From Nocardiopsis kunsanensis DSM 44524 (GTDB lineage: Bacteria; Actinomycetota; Actinomycetes; Streptosporangiales; Streptosporangiaceae), in NCBI RefSeq assembly GCF_000340965.1, contig NZ_ANAY01000040.1, positions 1 through 50,568 of the forward strand: a stretch of 50,568 nt of DNA, read 5' to 3'. Positions within the stretch are counted from its first letter, which is position 1; the number at the start of each line of letters is the position of its first letter. The notes under the pieces were generated by a model. That model did no database searches, was not told the origin of the DNA, and saw nothing but the letters and a program-made list of their open reading frames with translations. Made by a program: the position numbers and the translations under genes. Shown piece after piece: positions 36,107-45,507 of the stretch.

Positions 36107-37066
36107 TCACCGGACCGAGCCCTCCGGAGCCTGGTCGGTCAGCTCGGCCAACTGCTCCTCGACCGTGTGTGCCGCCCCGCGCAACGCCGAGAGCGTCACC
36201 TGCACCGCCGGGCGCCGCAGGGTCCCCGTGCGCAACACCGCGTAGACGTGCCGTTCCGGTGTGGGTGCAGGCAGACTGCGGCACACCAGCCCCGACGGCG
36301 CGCTCACCGCAGCCAGGGCCGGTACCGCGGCGATGCCGATCCCGCTGGAGACCAGGCTCAGGATCGTGCCCAGCCCCTCGAACTCCCAGGTCGCCGAGGG
36401 CAGACCGCCCACCTCGGCCATGAGGCGGTCGGTCCCGTAGCGGGAACGCTCCCCCTCGGGCGCCACCACCCACGACTCGCCCAACAGCTGTCTCAGCACC
36501 ACCGGCCGGGAGGGATCGGCCAGGCGGTGGTTCTCCGGCACCGCCAGCACGAGCGAGTCCTTGAGCAGATGCACGTGGCGCAGACCGCTGTCGGAGGTGC
36601 GCCCCGGATGCTGTCCGGTCCAGTCGTCGATCAGGGCGATGTCGACCTCGCGGGACTGTACCTTCTGGGTCCCGGACGCCAACAGGGTCTGGCGCAGCAC
36701 CAACTGCATCTCCGAGTGCCGGCGCAACGGGGGAGCGAGCAAGGGGGCGAAGGCCACGGCCGCGGTCGGAAAGGCCGTCACCGTGACCGTCCCCAGGGCC
36801 ACGTCCGACTGCTCGGCCAGGATCGACTCGGTGGCCTCCACCAGCGCCAGAATTTCCTCACTCTGTGTGACGAGGAGCCGTCCCGCGTCGGTCAGTTCAG
36901 CGCCTCTGGGAGAGCGGTCGAGCAGTGCCACACCCGTCTCGCGTTCGAGGGTGGCCAATTGTTGCGAGACCGCGGAAGGCGTGTAACCCAGTGCGTTCGC
37001 CGTGGCCACGATGGTGCCGCGTGCGCTGAATTCACGGAGCAGCTGGAGGCGTCGAAGGTCGAGCAT
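36107..37066 (-). CDS. LysR-family transcriptional regulator
   Basis: The product has 319 residues. An N-terminal winged helix-turn-helix (about 3-62) contains LQLLREFSARGTIVATANALGYTPSAVSQQLATLE and LTDAGRLLV. A periplasmic-binding-like effector domain (about 88-300) contains VTVTAFPTAAVAFAPLLAPPL and VDIALIDDW. It is divergent from an aminotransferase gene with a 130-base gap, and a T-N11-A palindrome lies between them. It probably controls that gene in response to a small-molecule co-inducer. The ATG at 37066 has no obvious ribosome site, so the message may be leaderless or weakly translated. Confidence 0.93.
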   Translation of the reverse strand: MLDLRRLQLLREFSARGTIVATANALGYTPSAVSQQLATLERETGVALLDRSPRGAELTDAGRLLVTQSEEILALVEATESILAEQSDVALGTVTVTAFPTAAVAFAPLLAPPLRRHSEMQLVLRQTLLASGTQKVQSREVDIALIDDWTGQHPGRTSDSGLRHVHLLKDSLVLAVPENHRLADPSRPVVLRQLLGESWVVAPEGERSRYGTDRLMAEVGGLPSATWEFEGLGTILSLVSSGIGIAAVPALAAVSAPSGLVCRSLPAPTPERHVYAVLRTGTLRRPAVQVTLSALRGAAHTVEEQLAELTDQAPEGSVR

Positions 37067-37134
37067 AAGGACATCTTACGCTCACCATCGAAAAGGCGTG
37101 CTTGTGCTGATGGGGGAGTGCGGGCAGGGTTGTA

Positions 37135-37149
37135 GTGACGGACCGTCAC
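37135..37149. promoter_or_regulatory. LysR-type T-N11-A palindrome
   Basis: GTGACGGACCGTCAC has seven-base arms around one base and fits the T-N11-A rule (TGACGGACCGTCA). It lies between the divergent LysR gene and aminotransferase gene, 47 bases before the latter's start. Confidence 0.6.
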
Positions 37150-37196
37150 CCAAAGGTGCGGTCAAGCGCACAAGATGATCCGGAGATGAGTCAGAC

Positions 37197-38513
37197 ATGA
37201 CCGTCACTGTGTCCGCGACCCTCGCCGTGAACGAAGCCCTCCAGGAGAAGCGTCGCCAGGGGGTGCGCGTGCTTCCGCTCGGCTTCGGTGAGGCCGGGCT
37301 CCCGGTCCACCCGGTCATGCGCGACCAGCTCTCCGCGGGCAACGGGGCCAACGCCTACGGGCCCGTCGCAGGGTCCGCCCGCCTGCGCGAAGCGGCCGCA
37401 GGCTATTGGGAGCGCCGCGGCCTGCCCACCGACCCGTCCATGGTCATCGCCGGCCCCGGAAGCAAGCCGCTGCTCTACAGCCTGCTCCTGGAACTGGGAG
37501 GGGACACCGCGATCGCCGCCCCCAGCTGGGTCAGTTACGCTGCCCAGAGCCGCCTCGTCGGCAGCCGCCCCCTCATGGTGCCCACCGCCACCGGGCAGGG
37601 CGGGGTCCCCCAGCCCGACCTGCTGCACGCCGCAGTCACCGACGCCCGTGACCAGGGCCGTACCGTCAACGCCGTCGTGGTGACCGTGCCCGACAACCCG
37701 ACCGGGACCGTCGCCGGCGAGGAGACCGTGCGCCGCCTGGCCGAGGTCGCCCGCGAGCTCGAGCTCGTCATCATCTCCGACGAGATCTACCGCGACCTGG
37801 TCCATCCGGGAAAGGACGAAGTACGGGTGCACAGCCCCGCCGACTTCGCGCCCGAGCGCACCGTCGTCTCCACCGGGCTGAGCAAGAACCTCGCCCTGGG
37901 CGGCTGGCGCATCGGGGTGCTGCGCCTGCCCGACTCCGAGATCGGACACCGACTGCGCGGCGGGCTCCTGGGCGTGGCCAGCGAGATCTGGTCCAGCCCC
38001 GCCGCACCGGTGCAGGAGGCCGCCGCCCACGCCTTCACCGAACCAGCCGCGCTGGCCGACCACATCGACCGCAGCCGCCGCCTGCACGGCCTGGTCGCAG
38101 CAGGGGTGGCCCAGGTCTTCGCCGACGCCGGCGCCGAGGTCGCGCCCCCGCGGGCGGCCTTCTACCTGTACCCGGACTTCGCGCCGCTCCGCGAGCGCCT
38201 GGCCGCCCTGCACGGGGTCACCACGGGGCCGGAGCTGACCGGCCTGCTGCTGGACCGCTTCGGTATGGGTGTGCTCCCGGCAGTGGAGTTCGGCGAGAGC
38301 ACCGACACCCTGCGCATGAGGGTCGCCACCAGCCTGCTCTACGGAGAGACCGAGGAACGCCGCTACGCCGCGCTGGCGGCCGCCGACCCGCTGGCCCTTC
38401 CGTGGATCTCCGGCCACCTGGAGCGCCTGTCGGAGGTGCTGGGCGAGCTGCTGTCCGACAAGAGTCCCAGCAGCGTCATCGCCGCACCCGCTGAGGTGGC
38501 CACCTCGGTCTAG
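37197..38513 (+). CDS. Class I/II aminotransferase
   Basis: The product has 438 residues and is a fold-type I PLP enzyme. Marks are VLPLGFGEAGLPVHPVM, YGPVAGSARLREAAAGYW, NPTG in VPDNPTGTVAGEE, IISDEIYRDL and the PLP Lys in STGLSKNLALGGWRIGV (near 228), with the substrate carboxylate Arg in DTLRMRVATS. It moves amino groups between amino acids and 2-oxoacids; specificity is unclear. ATG 37197 lies behind GGAG. The divergent LysR regulator and shared palindrome imply inducible expression. A strong hairpin ends the gene. Confidence 0.92.
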   Translation: MTVTVSATLAVNEALQEKRRQGVRVLPLGFGEAGLPVHPVMRDQLSAGNGANAYGPVAGSARLREAAAGYWERRGLPTDPSMVIAGPGSKPLLYSLLLELGGDTAIAAPSWVSYAAQSRLVGSRPLMVPTATGQGGVPQPDLLHAAVTDARDQGRTVNAVVVTVPDNPTGTVAGEETVRRLAEVARELELVIISDEIYRDLVHPGKDEVRVHSPADFAPERTVVSTGLSKNLALGGWRIGVLRLPDSEIGHRLRGGLLGVASEIWSSPAAPVQEAAAHAFTEPAALADHIDRSRRLHGLVAAGVAQVFADAGAEVAPPRAAFYLYPDFAPLRERLAALHGVTTGPELTGLLLDRFGMGVLPAVEFGESTDTLRMRVATSLLYGETEERRYAALAAADPLALPWISGHLERLSEVLGELLSDKSPSSVIAAPAEVATSV

Positions 38514-38571
38514 TGCCACTCCCCAGCTGAGGCGCCCGCCCCGAGAAGGGTATGGGGCGCACACCTCACAC

Positions 38572-38610
38572 GAGGGGTCTCCCGGGATCTGCGACCCCGG
38601 GAGGCCCCTC
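38572..38610. terminator. Bidirectional hairpin terminator
   Basis: A 15-bp stem with one G-U pair (38572-38586 with 38596-38610) lies between two convergent genes. Confidence 0.8.
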
Positions 38611-38707
38611 ACCGTGCTCGCCGGCTACGGCCTCGGCATCCGATTCCAGTGGGCAAGCCACCCTCGCCTGTGGAGATCGGCTGCCGCGCCTGATCCGGCG
38701 ATGTGAC

Positions 38708-39580
38708 TCAATCCCGTGCGATCTTGGGCCGCAAGAGCCGACCGACGGCATCTCCGGCGATGTTGGCGAGGCGCCGAGCCGGGCTGCTGCGATCGCCGAG
38801 CCTCCCCAGCCTGCGGCGGAGGTAGGTATCGGTGGCCTCACGTGGAGTGCCACCGAAGGAGATCCGGGACACTCCGAGCCCGCGGATGACACCGATCCTC
38901 GGGTCGGTGAACGGGAAGAGCAGGGCGGTGCGCTTGGCGGGGACGTGGGCGAGGAAGCGACGGAACTGGTGGGGCGAGTGCAAGCCGATGGGGAACACCA
39001 CATCAGCACCGGCGTCCAGATAAGCGCGGGCCCGGTCGATCGCCTCGGTGACCGCAGCCTCTGTCCGCGGGCTGTCGCCTCGCCCGTCGCTGTGGAGGAC
39101 ATCGAGCATCGGGTCCACGCGTGCGGTGAGGACCGGATGACCGGGTAGCTCGGCCAGCCCTTCCGCAAGGCTGCTGAGTCGGTTCGCCTGGTCCTCTGAC
39201 GAAAGAAGACGGTCGTGCTCGTGGTCGGTGTCTTCCAGGTTGATGCCCGCACATCCGAGCGCTTGCACGGTCTCGATGAGCTCGGGGACGGTGAGGCCGT
39301 ACCCGGATTCGAGGTCGACATTGACCGCGGCCGGGGCCGCAGCGCGGACGATCCTGCCGGCCCAGTGCAGCATCTCTTCCCGATCGGCCCCTTCGGCGTC
39401 CTCGCTACCGAGCATCGCGGCGATCGCGGCGCTGGAGGTGCCGATCACGGGGAACTTGGCCTCGCGGGCGATCCGTGCCGTCTGTACGTCCCAGACGTTC
39501 GGCATGAGCAGCGTCGCAGGCTGGGACAGTGACCGACGCAGAGCGTTCGCCGTCGAGGTCCCCATGTCGTTATGTGCCAT
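38708..39580 (-). CDS. Isocitrate lyase/PEP mutase superfamily protein
   Basis: The product has 290 residues with a TIM barrel of the PEP mutase/isocitrate lyase type. Visible marks are LLMPNVWDVQTARIA, VIGTSSAAIA, VNVDLESGYG, INLEDTDHEHD (metal-binding acids), LTARVDPML and ADVVFPIGL. The Lys-Lys-Cys-Gly-His loop of true isocitrate lyase is absent. It may cleave or rearrange a 2-hydroxy or oxo acid. The ATG start at 39580 has GGAG at good spacing. It is downstream of the p-aminobenzoate operon with a 274-base AT-rich gap, so it probably has its own promoter. Membership of the biosynthetic set is unproven. Confidence 0.87.
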   Translation of the reverse strand: MAHNDMGTSTANALRRSLSQPATLLMPNVWDVQTARIAREAKFPVIGTSSAAIAAMLGSEDAEGADREEMLHWAGRIVRAAAPAAVNVDLESGYGLTVPELIETVQALGCAGINLEDTDHEHDRLLSSEDQANRLSSLAEGLAELPGHPVLTARVDPMLDVLHSDGRGDSPRTEAAVTEAIDRARAYLDAGADVVFPIGLHSPHQFRRFLAHVPAKRTALLFPFTDPRIGVIRGLGVSRISFGGTPREATDTYLRRRLGRLGDRSSPARRLANIAGDAVGRLLRPKIARD

Positions 39581-39854
39581 GAGGGATCTCCGAGCGCGTA
39601 TCGTTGTGGCGAGCCGAAGTGCCGGGTGCGGCGAGTCCTACGGCCGCAACGGTCCGACACGCTTCTGTGGCGACTACCTGCATAATGACCTTCCGTCTTG
39701 GCCTTGGTTTTCAGATAATCCCTGATATAAGATCTATCTGTCAGTATATTGGATGTCGAATAAACTTTGTAAGACAAGGCCTTGCTGAACGGGGTTCATT
39801 CGTACGATGATGGTACTTGCCTCCAAAATCACGGGAGCTCCTGTGCGCTGCTTT
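39581..39854 (-). other. AT-rich gap, probable promoter of the PEP-mutase-family gene
   Basis: This is among the most AT-rich parts of the window (39715-39790). On the minus strand a good -10, TATACT, lies at 39743-39748 without a clear -35. No terminator for the upstream operon and no gene are seen. Confidence 0.45.
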
Positions 39855-41933
39855 TCATGATTCCGTCTGTTTATCCGCAGCGGCCTCGAATAGTGCGGCT
39901 GCGGCCAATCGGGACTTGATCAAAGTTTCCTGGTATTCGAGCTCGGGGTCCGACAGCTGGGTAATGGCACCGCCGACCCCGAATGTAGCCCGATCGCGCT
40001 CGACGATGACACTTCGGATCACGATGTTCAGTGCGAGGGCTCCGCTGAGCGAGATCCATCCGATCGCTCCGGAGTAGATGCCCCGGGGTCCTTCTTCGAG
40101 TTCATCGATGATCTGAAGAGTTCTGACCTTGGGTGCGCCAGTCATAGAACCGCCCGGGAAAGCCGCGCGAAGGCACTCGATGGACGAGCTTCCGGGGTGG
40201 AGGCTGCCCCGAACTGTACTGATCAGTTGATGCACAGAGGGGAAGGACTCGACATCGAACAGTGTCGGAACATGAACCGAACCCTCTCGGCACACCGAGT
40301 TCAGATCATTGCGCATGAGGTCAACGATCATGAGGTTTTCTGCTTGATCCTTCTCCGCTGAGAGCAGGTCCTTCTTCAGGAGCTGATCTTCCTCCTCTGT
40401 CCGCCCACGTGGCCTTGTTCCCTTGATGGGGCGGGTCTCGACAGAGCCATCGGCGTCGACGGTCAGAAAGCACTCGGGGGAGGCGCTCAATACGGAGAAA
40501 TCATCGTATCTCAGGAAAGCGCCGTACGGCACCTGAGCATATTTTCTGAGAAGCGAGTATGTCTCGTACGGGTCCACGCGCCTGGGGAACTCGAGCATGT
40601 TCGTCAGGCAGATTTCGTAGGACTCGCCCGCGCCGATGAGCTCCTGGCTCTCACGGATCTTTTCGATGTAAGAGTGCCGATCGTGTCGGAATTTGAGCTC
40701 GGATTCCAGAGTCGAGTCGTCCGGCAGGTCTGCAGGAGGGAGAACCTCTCCGGATGGCTGGCACTTCTCAAGACCGAATATCCGCTTCTCGGTGTGTTCG
40801 AGCCATTCCTTCGAGGTTACATCGAGCAGCGACCCGGGATCATTGGACCGGAGGGCGAGCAACAGGAACTCTCCGTTGCTGTGGTCGAACACCACAGCCC
40901 TCTCCACGAATGTCAGCCGGCTGTCCGGCAACGCTGACGGTGACGGGTCAGCGACCGCGCATGTGTCGGCCTTGAGGCCGTATCCCAGGTAGCCGACGTA
41001 GCCGAGGTAGAAGTCTGTGGTCGTCTGTGGCCAGCGAAGGCAGTCGAAACGGGTCAGCTCGTCCTCAACCACCTGGAAGATGTCACCGTCCACCTGCTCC
41101 CGGTGGCCGTTGGCGAACTCGCGCAACGTCGTTCTGCTTTCCGCATGGTAGGACAAGACGTGTGACAGTATCCCCTCGCACGAGCCCATGACGCTCATCT
41201 CGGAACGGCTGTCGTCGCTATTGCTGTCCAGCCAGAAGCTTTTCTCGTCGTCCTTGTAAAGGGCTTCGTAGACTACTGCGGGAGAAAGGTCTTTACGGAC
41301 CCGGCGGACGTCCACCCACCAGCCATTCGCGGAGCCCCCGGCCTCAGCAGAGTCCACAGCGAGGAAGTTGGTGATGATCTGCAACCCCCACTGGCTCAGG
41401 ATCGACTCCGGATGGAACTGCACACCCCAGAGAGGGCGGTCGACGTGGCGCAGTCCCATGACTACTCCATCGCGCGTGGAGGCCGTCACCTGGAGCGCGG
41501 GCGGTACCTCCGAGACCGCCAGTGAGTGGTACCTGACCACGTCCAAGGTGGGAGGGAGGCCGGCGAACAGGGCGTCGCCGTCCTGCTGAATGGTGGAGAC
41601 CCGGCCGTGCATGGGCTCTGCCGCCCGAGTCACACGACCCCCGAAATGGGTGGCCATAAGCTGGTGACCCAAGCAGACCCCGAGGACGGGAACGGTGACG
41701 CGCTTTAAGATGTCCGCGCATATCCCCACGTCCTTGGGTGCATCGGGAGCACCTGGACCTGGGGAGAGGATTACGTGAGTGATCCGCTCCCAGTCGATGC
41801 TGTCGAGGGGAACGTCGTTGCGCACGACGGTGGGCCAGTTACCTGTGCACTGCGCGACCTGTTGAGCGAGGTTGTAAGTGAACGAGTCGTAGTTATCAAC
41901 GATCAGAACCTCGCTCGTGGTGGGAATCGTCAT
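39855..41933 (-). CDS. pabAB: Fused aminodeoxychorismate synthase (PabA-PabB)
   Basis: The product has 692 residues and converts chorismate plus glutamine to 4-amino-4-deoxychorismate. The N-terminal class I glutamine amidotransferase (about 8-195) has SPGPGAP, the nucleophile in GVCLGHQ and FHPES. The C-terminal chorismate-binding part (about 210-690) has GAGESYEICLTNM, ETRPIKGTRPRG and DLMRNDLNSVC. The Lys of PIKGT marks aminodeoxychorismate rather than anthranilate synthases. The start overlaps the preceding lyase gene by four bases (ATGA). Fused PabAB enzymes in actinomycetes usually serve secondary metabolism, as in candicidin. Codon use is noticeably less GC-biased than in flanking chromosomal genes, hinting at transfer. 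Confidence 0.95.
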   Translation of the reverse strand: MTIPTTSEVLIVDNYDSFTYNLAQQVAQCTGNWPTVVRNDVPLDSIDWERITHVILSPGPGAPDAPKDVGICADILKRVTVPVLGVCLGHQLMATHFGGRVTRAAEPMHGRVSTIQQDGDALFAGLPPTLDVVRYHSLAVSEVPPALQVTASTRDGVVMGLRHVDRPLWGVQFHPESILSQWGLQIITNFLAVDSAEAGGSANGWWVDVRRVRKDLSPAVVYEALYKDDEKSFWLDSNSDDSRSEMSVMGSCEGILSHVLSYHAESRTTLREFANGHREQVDGDIFQVVEDELTRFDCLRWPQTTTDFYLGYVGYLGYGLKADTCAVADPSPSALPDSRLTFVERAVVFDHSNGEFLLLALRSNDPGSLLDVTSKEWLEHTEKRIFGLEKCQPSGEVLPPADLPDDSTLESELKFRHDRHSYIEKIRESQELIGAGESYEICLTNMLEFPRRVDPYETYSLLRKYAQVPYGAFLRYDDFSVLSASPECFLTVDADGSVETRPIKGTRPRGRTEEEDQLLKKDLLSAEKDQAENLMIVDLMRNDLNSVCREGSVHVPTLFDVESFPSVHQLISTVRGSLHPGSSSIECLRAAFPGGSMTGAPKVRTLQIIDELEEGPRGIYSGAIGWISLSGALALNIVIRSVIVERDRATFGVGGAITQLSDPELEYQETLIKSRLAAAALFEAAADKQTES

Positions 41934-42754
41934 TTTCCGTCCTTGTACTCACGAGCTTCGCGCTGTTCCGGTGATGCTGTGCTCGGCGAAGCGACGAGCC
42001 ACATGGCGACGTCTTGTTCGAAGGTCTGTAGGTGTTCGCGAAACTCCGCTGCTATGCCCGCTTCAGAGACCGGTTCGCCGTCCCAGGCGGTGACCACGCG
42101 GATTCCGTGCAGGGAACTGAGGGTCCACACTTCGTCGGCGGCACGGACCTCACGTGGTCCGCAGGGGCGCCTCATGACGGGGTAGCCGCTGGAGATCGCC
42201 GCGCGAACCACGGCGGACTCCGTCACACTCGGCAACCGCTGGGGGGCCGACGACACGACGAGGGCTCCATCGACCCAGTGGACCACGCTGCTGTAGGCAC
42301 CCTCGCGCAGGATTCCGTCTGCGCCGATCATGAGCGCCTCCTCTGCCCCGTGGCTCTTCGCCTGGCGCTGGAGAGAGGTCTGGAGGGGGAACTCCGGTCC
42401 CTTGTGCCACGGAACGCGGCGCGAGTCAGGCTCTTCCGGGGTCCATACGGTCACGGTGGTGCGCAACGCGTCAGGGCTGAGGGGGCGCAGCTTGTAGGTG
42501 AGCTGCCCCTCTCGGAGGGTGACCAGAGGGAAGGACCACCCCGGAGACGCGGCGGCCGCACGCAGCAGGTTTTCGTAGAGGGGGAGGAATGCGGTCCTGG
42601 GCCACCCGCTGGAGGCGACCATTCGGTCGATGTGACCGTCTACGTCCAGGACTCGGTTCTCACGCACCAGAAACGAGTCGTGCAGGACCGTAGGGGTATC
42701 CCTGTCCCTGGGAACGGTGGTCCTTCCTGGCGGCCTCGGATGGTGAGGACTCAT
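41930..42754 (-). CDS. pabC: Aminodeoxychorismate lyase-like, class IV PLP enzyme
   Basis: The product has 274 residues and is expected to convert aminodeoxychorismate to p-aminobenzoate and pyruvate. The class IV fold is shown by HDSFLVRENRVLDVDGHIDRM (N-terminal), TYKLRPLSPDALRT, the PLP-region HKGPEFPLQTSLQRQAKSHGAEEALMI with candidate Lys, and GILREGAYSSVVHWVDG (E-G-xx-S-N-type loop altered to EGAYSSV). The ATG at 42754 lies two bases after the monooxygenase stop, behind GGAGGG. The order of genes (synthase and lyase adjacent, overlapping) strongly supports a p-aminobenzoate supply function. A branched-chain or D-amino acid aminotransferase role is a less likely alternative. Confidence 0.85.
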   Translation of the reverse strand: MSPHHPRPPGRTTVPRDRDTPTVLHDSFLVRENRVLDVDGHIDRMVASSGWPRTAFLPLYENLLRAAAASPGWSFPLVTLREGQLTYKLRPLSPDALRTTVTVWTPEEPDSRRVPWHKGPEFPLQTSLQRQAKSHGAEEALMIGADGILREGAYSSVVHWVDGALVVSSAPQRLPSVTESAVVRAAISSGYPVMRRPCGPREVRAADEVWTLSSLHGIRVVTAWDGEPVSEAGIAAEFREHLQTFEQDVAMWLVASPSTASPEQREAREYKDGK

Positions 42755-42755
42755 G

Positions 42756-43943
42756 TCAGTACCGCCCTCCGGCTCGGGCACTGGTGCTGTACGGAGCGTC
42801 CTCCAGCCACTGGCCGGCCCGCTGTGTCAGGTGGCTCGCCCGGGCGGCCGCCCACTGCATCGCCCGCATCCGCCTGTTCGAGTGCAGGACGCGGAAGCCC
42901 CTCGCGGCGGCCTTGGCGTTGATCCTCGCCGCGGGGAGCCGTGAGGACGCAAAGCGTGCGACGCCCGCAGTACCTCCTGACCTGGTGTCCAGGGCGACAG
43001 CCGCGGCGGCCGCGTCGGAGTCGGCGATGGCCGAGTTCATTCCGCGGGCTCCGAAGGGGGGGAACAGATGGGCCGCCTCACCGACGAGGAGCACGCGTCC
43101 CGACGCATCGGTCATGGAGTCGGCGACGACGCTGGAGAACCGGTAGGTCGACACCCATGTGACCTCGTCCATCGAAACGTGGGGGACGACTCTGGGGAGC
43201 CACGCCGCCACGTCTTCAAGTCTCTTCGCCTCTTGCTGCGACTTCGCCTGCACGTCGAGCTGGAAACCGCCCGCGAAGGGAATGACCAGGAGATTGCGCC
43301 CCCCGAAATCGGGGACACGGTAATGCAGGATTCGCTCCGTCGGCCGCTTCTCGGCGCTGTCGGGCATGACGTCGACCACCACGTGGTAGCCGTCCAGTCG
43401 AGGTCCGGTCAGATCGATGCCGACGGCCTTTCGGACTGCCGAGCGTGCACCATCAGCCGCGATGACGTACTCGGTGTGAACGGGCCCGGCCTCGGTATCG
43501 ATGACGACGCGGTCGGATCCAGGGCGGACACCCTTGACTGTGGTCGACATCCGTATGGGAATGTCCAGCTGATCGCATGCCTGTCGCAGGATCTCGACGG
43601 TGCGGGACTGTGGCAACGACGCGTAAGGAGCGATCCCTCCGCCGTGGTACTCGGCGCCGCCGTCACGCCGGCCGAAGACCTGCCGACCCGCGTACCAAGT
43701 GGCGCGCCCGGACCACATAATGCCGATGTCGGAGATGCGTTGCCCGGTCCCCGGGCTCACGGAATCGATAGCGGACATGGATTCGTGGTGGACGAACAGC
43801 GCCCGGCTGCCCGGTACCGGCTCTTGTGGCGCACGTGCTTCAAGCACCTGCGGGCGAAGGCCGCGCGCGTGCAGTGACAGGGCTGCGACGAGACCCGCGG
43901 GGCCGGCTCCGACGACGGCGACCTGACAATCGTTACTCGTCAC
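42756..43943 (-). CDS. FAD-dependent aromatic monooxygenase (PHBH-like)
   Basis: The product has 395 residues and is a group A flavoprotein hydroxylase. Visible are the dinucleotide motif VAVVGAGPAGLVAALSL (about 8-24), the DG motif IAADGARSAVRKAVGID, and the FAD ribityl motif GRVLLVGEAAHLFPPFGARGMNSAIADSDAAA. It would hydroxylate an aromatic ring with NAD(P)H and oxygen. Given its neighbours the substrate is probably p-aminobenzoate or a derivative, perhaps carrier-bound. The GTG at 43943 has GGGGG before it and overlaps the ligase gene by 11 bases. The regiochemistry cannot be told; oxidative decarboxylation to 4-hydroxyaniline is one option known for p-aminobenzoate hydroxylases. Confidence 0.9.
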   Translation of the reverse strand: MTSNDCQVAVVGAGPAGLVAALSLHARGLRPQVLEARAPQEPVPGSRALFVHHESMSAIDSVSPGTGQRISDIGIMWSGRATWYAGRQVFGRRDGGAEYHGGGIAPYASLPQSRTVEILRQACDQLDIPIRMSTTVKGVRPGSDRVVIDTEAGPVHTEYVIAADGARSAVRKAVGIDLTGPRLDGYHVVVDVMPDSAEKRPTERILHYRVPDFGGRNLLVIPFAGGFQLDVQAKSQQEAKRLEDVAAWLPRVVPHVSMDEVTWVSTYRFSSVVADSMTDASGRVLLVGEAAHLFPPFGARGMNSAIADSDAAAAAVALDTRSGGTAGVARFASSRLPAARINAKAAARGFRVLHSNRRMRAMQWAAARASHLTQRAGQWLEDAPYSTSARAGGRY

Positions 43944-45507
43944 TCGGTGCCCCCTTTCCGGACGACTCGAGCAACTCACCCGCGGCCTCGGCGACCAGGT
44001 GGCGGCGGATCTTTCCGCTCGGTGTCCTGGGGACCGTTTCTCCTGCGAGGAACCGCTTCGGTACGCAGAAGCGGTCCAAATGCTCCCGGCAGTACGCGAT
44101 CAGTCTCCGTTCGACGTCCGCTAATGCTGATTCCTGTTCTTTCCCCACGACGATGAGCGCCGCGAGGTACGATTTCCCCTCCGGGCCGATCAGGGACGTG
44201 AGAGCCGTGTCCTCGACGAGCCCGGAAGCTCGAATGCACTGCTCGACCCGGACTGCTGAAACCGAAATGCCGCCGTTCATCAGGATGTCGTCTGAGCGAC
44301 CGACCACCACCAGAGCCCTGTCCTCGTTCCAATAGGCCAGATCCCCGGTGCGCAGCCAGCCGCTCTCATCCGTGAGACGCACGGCACCGTGAACGGTGTG
44401 GGCCCAGGTGGGGATCGTCGGGCTGCGAACCCACAGGTCACCGACGTCCTGTTCTCCGGGTGACGCCGCACGGGCAGCCTCCGGTGACTTCGCCTCCCGG
44501 ATCTCCACTGCCGTCCCGTCGCACGGGAAACCGGTGCTGAACGGCGAATGGGCGTGGAACCCGTTGGCGCAGACGGCATTGCCGTGCTCGGTGCAGCCGA
44601 TCTGCTCGAACACCGGCACGCCGAGCACGTCGGTGACGTCGTTCTCCACGGATGCTGATAGGCGTTCACCTGCGGACACGACGGCTCGCAGCGGGAACGA
44701 CCGTACCGCACGGGCACTGACGAGCGAGGGCACGGATGCGAGGTTGGAGGGCACGGAGAACAGGATGGTGGGGCTGAACTGTCCGAGGCCCACAGCTACG
44801 TCCTCGGCACTGCGTCGCGCCGGCCGGAGGACCGCGGCACATCCCGAGAACATGGGGTACACGAACTGGTTGTTGAACCCGTAGGTGAAATAGAACTGGG
44901 ATACCGAGTACAGGAGGTCGCCTGGGGCCAGGGCCAGCGCTGTCCCACCGACCGTGTGGTAATACACCGGCAGGTCCACGCTTCGGTGCACCACTCCCTT
45001 GTGCAGCCCCGTGGTGCCGGAGGAGAACTGTAGGTACAGCGGAACGTCCTCGAGGTCCTGCCCCTGTGCTCCGGTGTCCGGGGTCGGTTCCGGCCGAGGT
45101 GCCTCAAGGGCGTCAGCGAGCCGCCAGGCTGCGCGAGTCTCGCCCGACTCCCGGTCCACGAGGCTCACGGTTCCTTCCGACCAGGTCAAGAGGGTGGACA
45201 CCTTCCCCAGTCGGTAGAGCTCGTCCAATGTCGGCGGTGAGGCTTCGGGGTTGACCAGTACCGCCAACGCCCCTAAACGCGCGCAGGCCAGAAAGCCGAC
45301 CGGCCACTCCAACCGGTCGCCGACCAGTAGGGCGACGGGTTCCTGGGAACGGACACCGGCCTGGCGCAGGGTGTTCGCCAGGTGCTCGGCGCAGTCCAGA
45401 ACCTGGGCGTGGGTGAGCGAGAAGTCCCTGTCCTCCTCCACGAAGGCCGGGGCTTCGCTCCACAGGCCCTGCTCAGCACGGTGCCGCAACAGATCTACGA
45501 TGTTCAC
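43933..45507 (-). CDS. Benzoate-CoA ligase-like adenylating enzyme
   Basis: The product has 524 residues of the ANL superfamily. Motifs are LQFSSGTTGLHKGVVH (P-loop), YFTYGFNNQFVYPMFSG, FEQIGCTEHGNA, WLRTGDLAYW and the C-terminal Lys in RTPSGKIRRHLV. The block around YYHTVGGTALAL and FYFTYGF is like benzoate and hydroxybenzoate CoA ligases. It activates an aromatic or small acid as AMP ester and passes it to CoA or a carrier thiol. The GTG at 45507 overlaps the preceding gene by four bases and lies behind AGGAAG. It is one of three adenylating enzymes in the operon, so its acid may be different from the EntE-like partner's. Confidence 0.9.
   Translation of the reverse strand: MNIVDLLRHRAEQGLWSEAPAFVEEDRDFSLTHAQVLDCAEHLANTLRQAGVRSQEPVALLVGDRLEWPVGFLACARLGALAVLVNPEASPPTLDELYRLGKVSTLLTWSEGTVSLVDRESGETRAAWRLADALEAPRPEPTPDTGAQGQDLEDVPLYLQFSSGTTGLHKGVVHRSVDLPVYYHTVGGTALALAPGDLLYSVSQFYFTYGFNNQFVYPMFSGCAAVLRPARRSAEDVAVGLGQFSPTILFSVPSNLASVPSLVSARAVRSFPLRAVVSAGERLSASVENDVTDVLGVPVFEQIGCTEHGNAVCANGFHAHSPFSTGFPCDGTAVEIREAKSPEAARAASPGEQDVGDLWVRSPTIPTWAHTVHGAVRLTDESGWLRTGDLAYWNEDRALVVVGRSDDILMNGGISVSAVRVEQCIRASGLVEDTALTSLIGPEGKSYLAALIVVGKEQESALADVERRLIAYCREHLDRFCVPKRFLAGETVPRTPSGKIRRHLVAEAAGELLESSGKGAPSDE

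Noticed and set aside
39855..41933. Anthranilate synthase (TrpE-TrpG fusion)
   Set aside because: The PIKGT Lys and the neighbouring class IV PLP lyase gene point to aminodeoxychorismate synthase.
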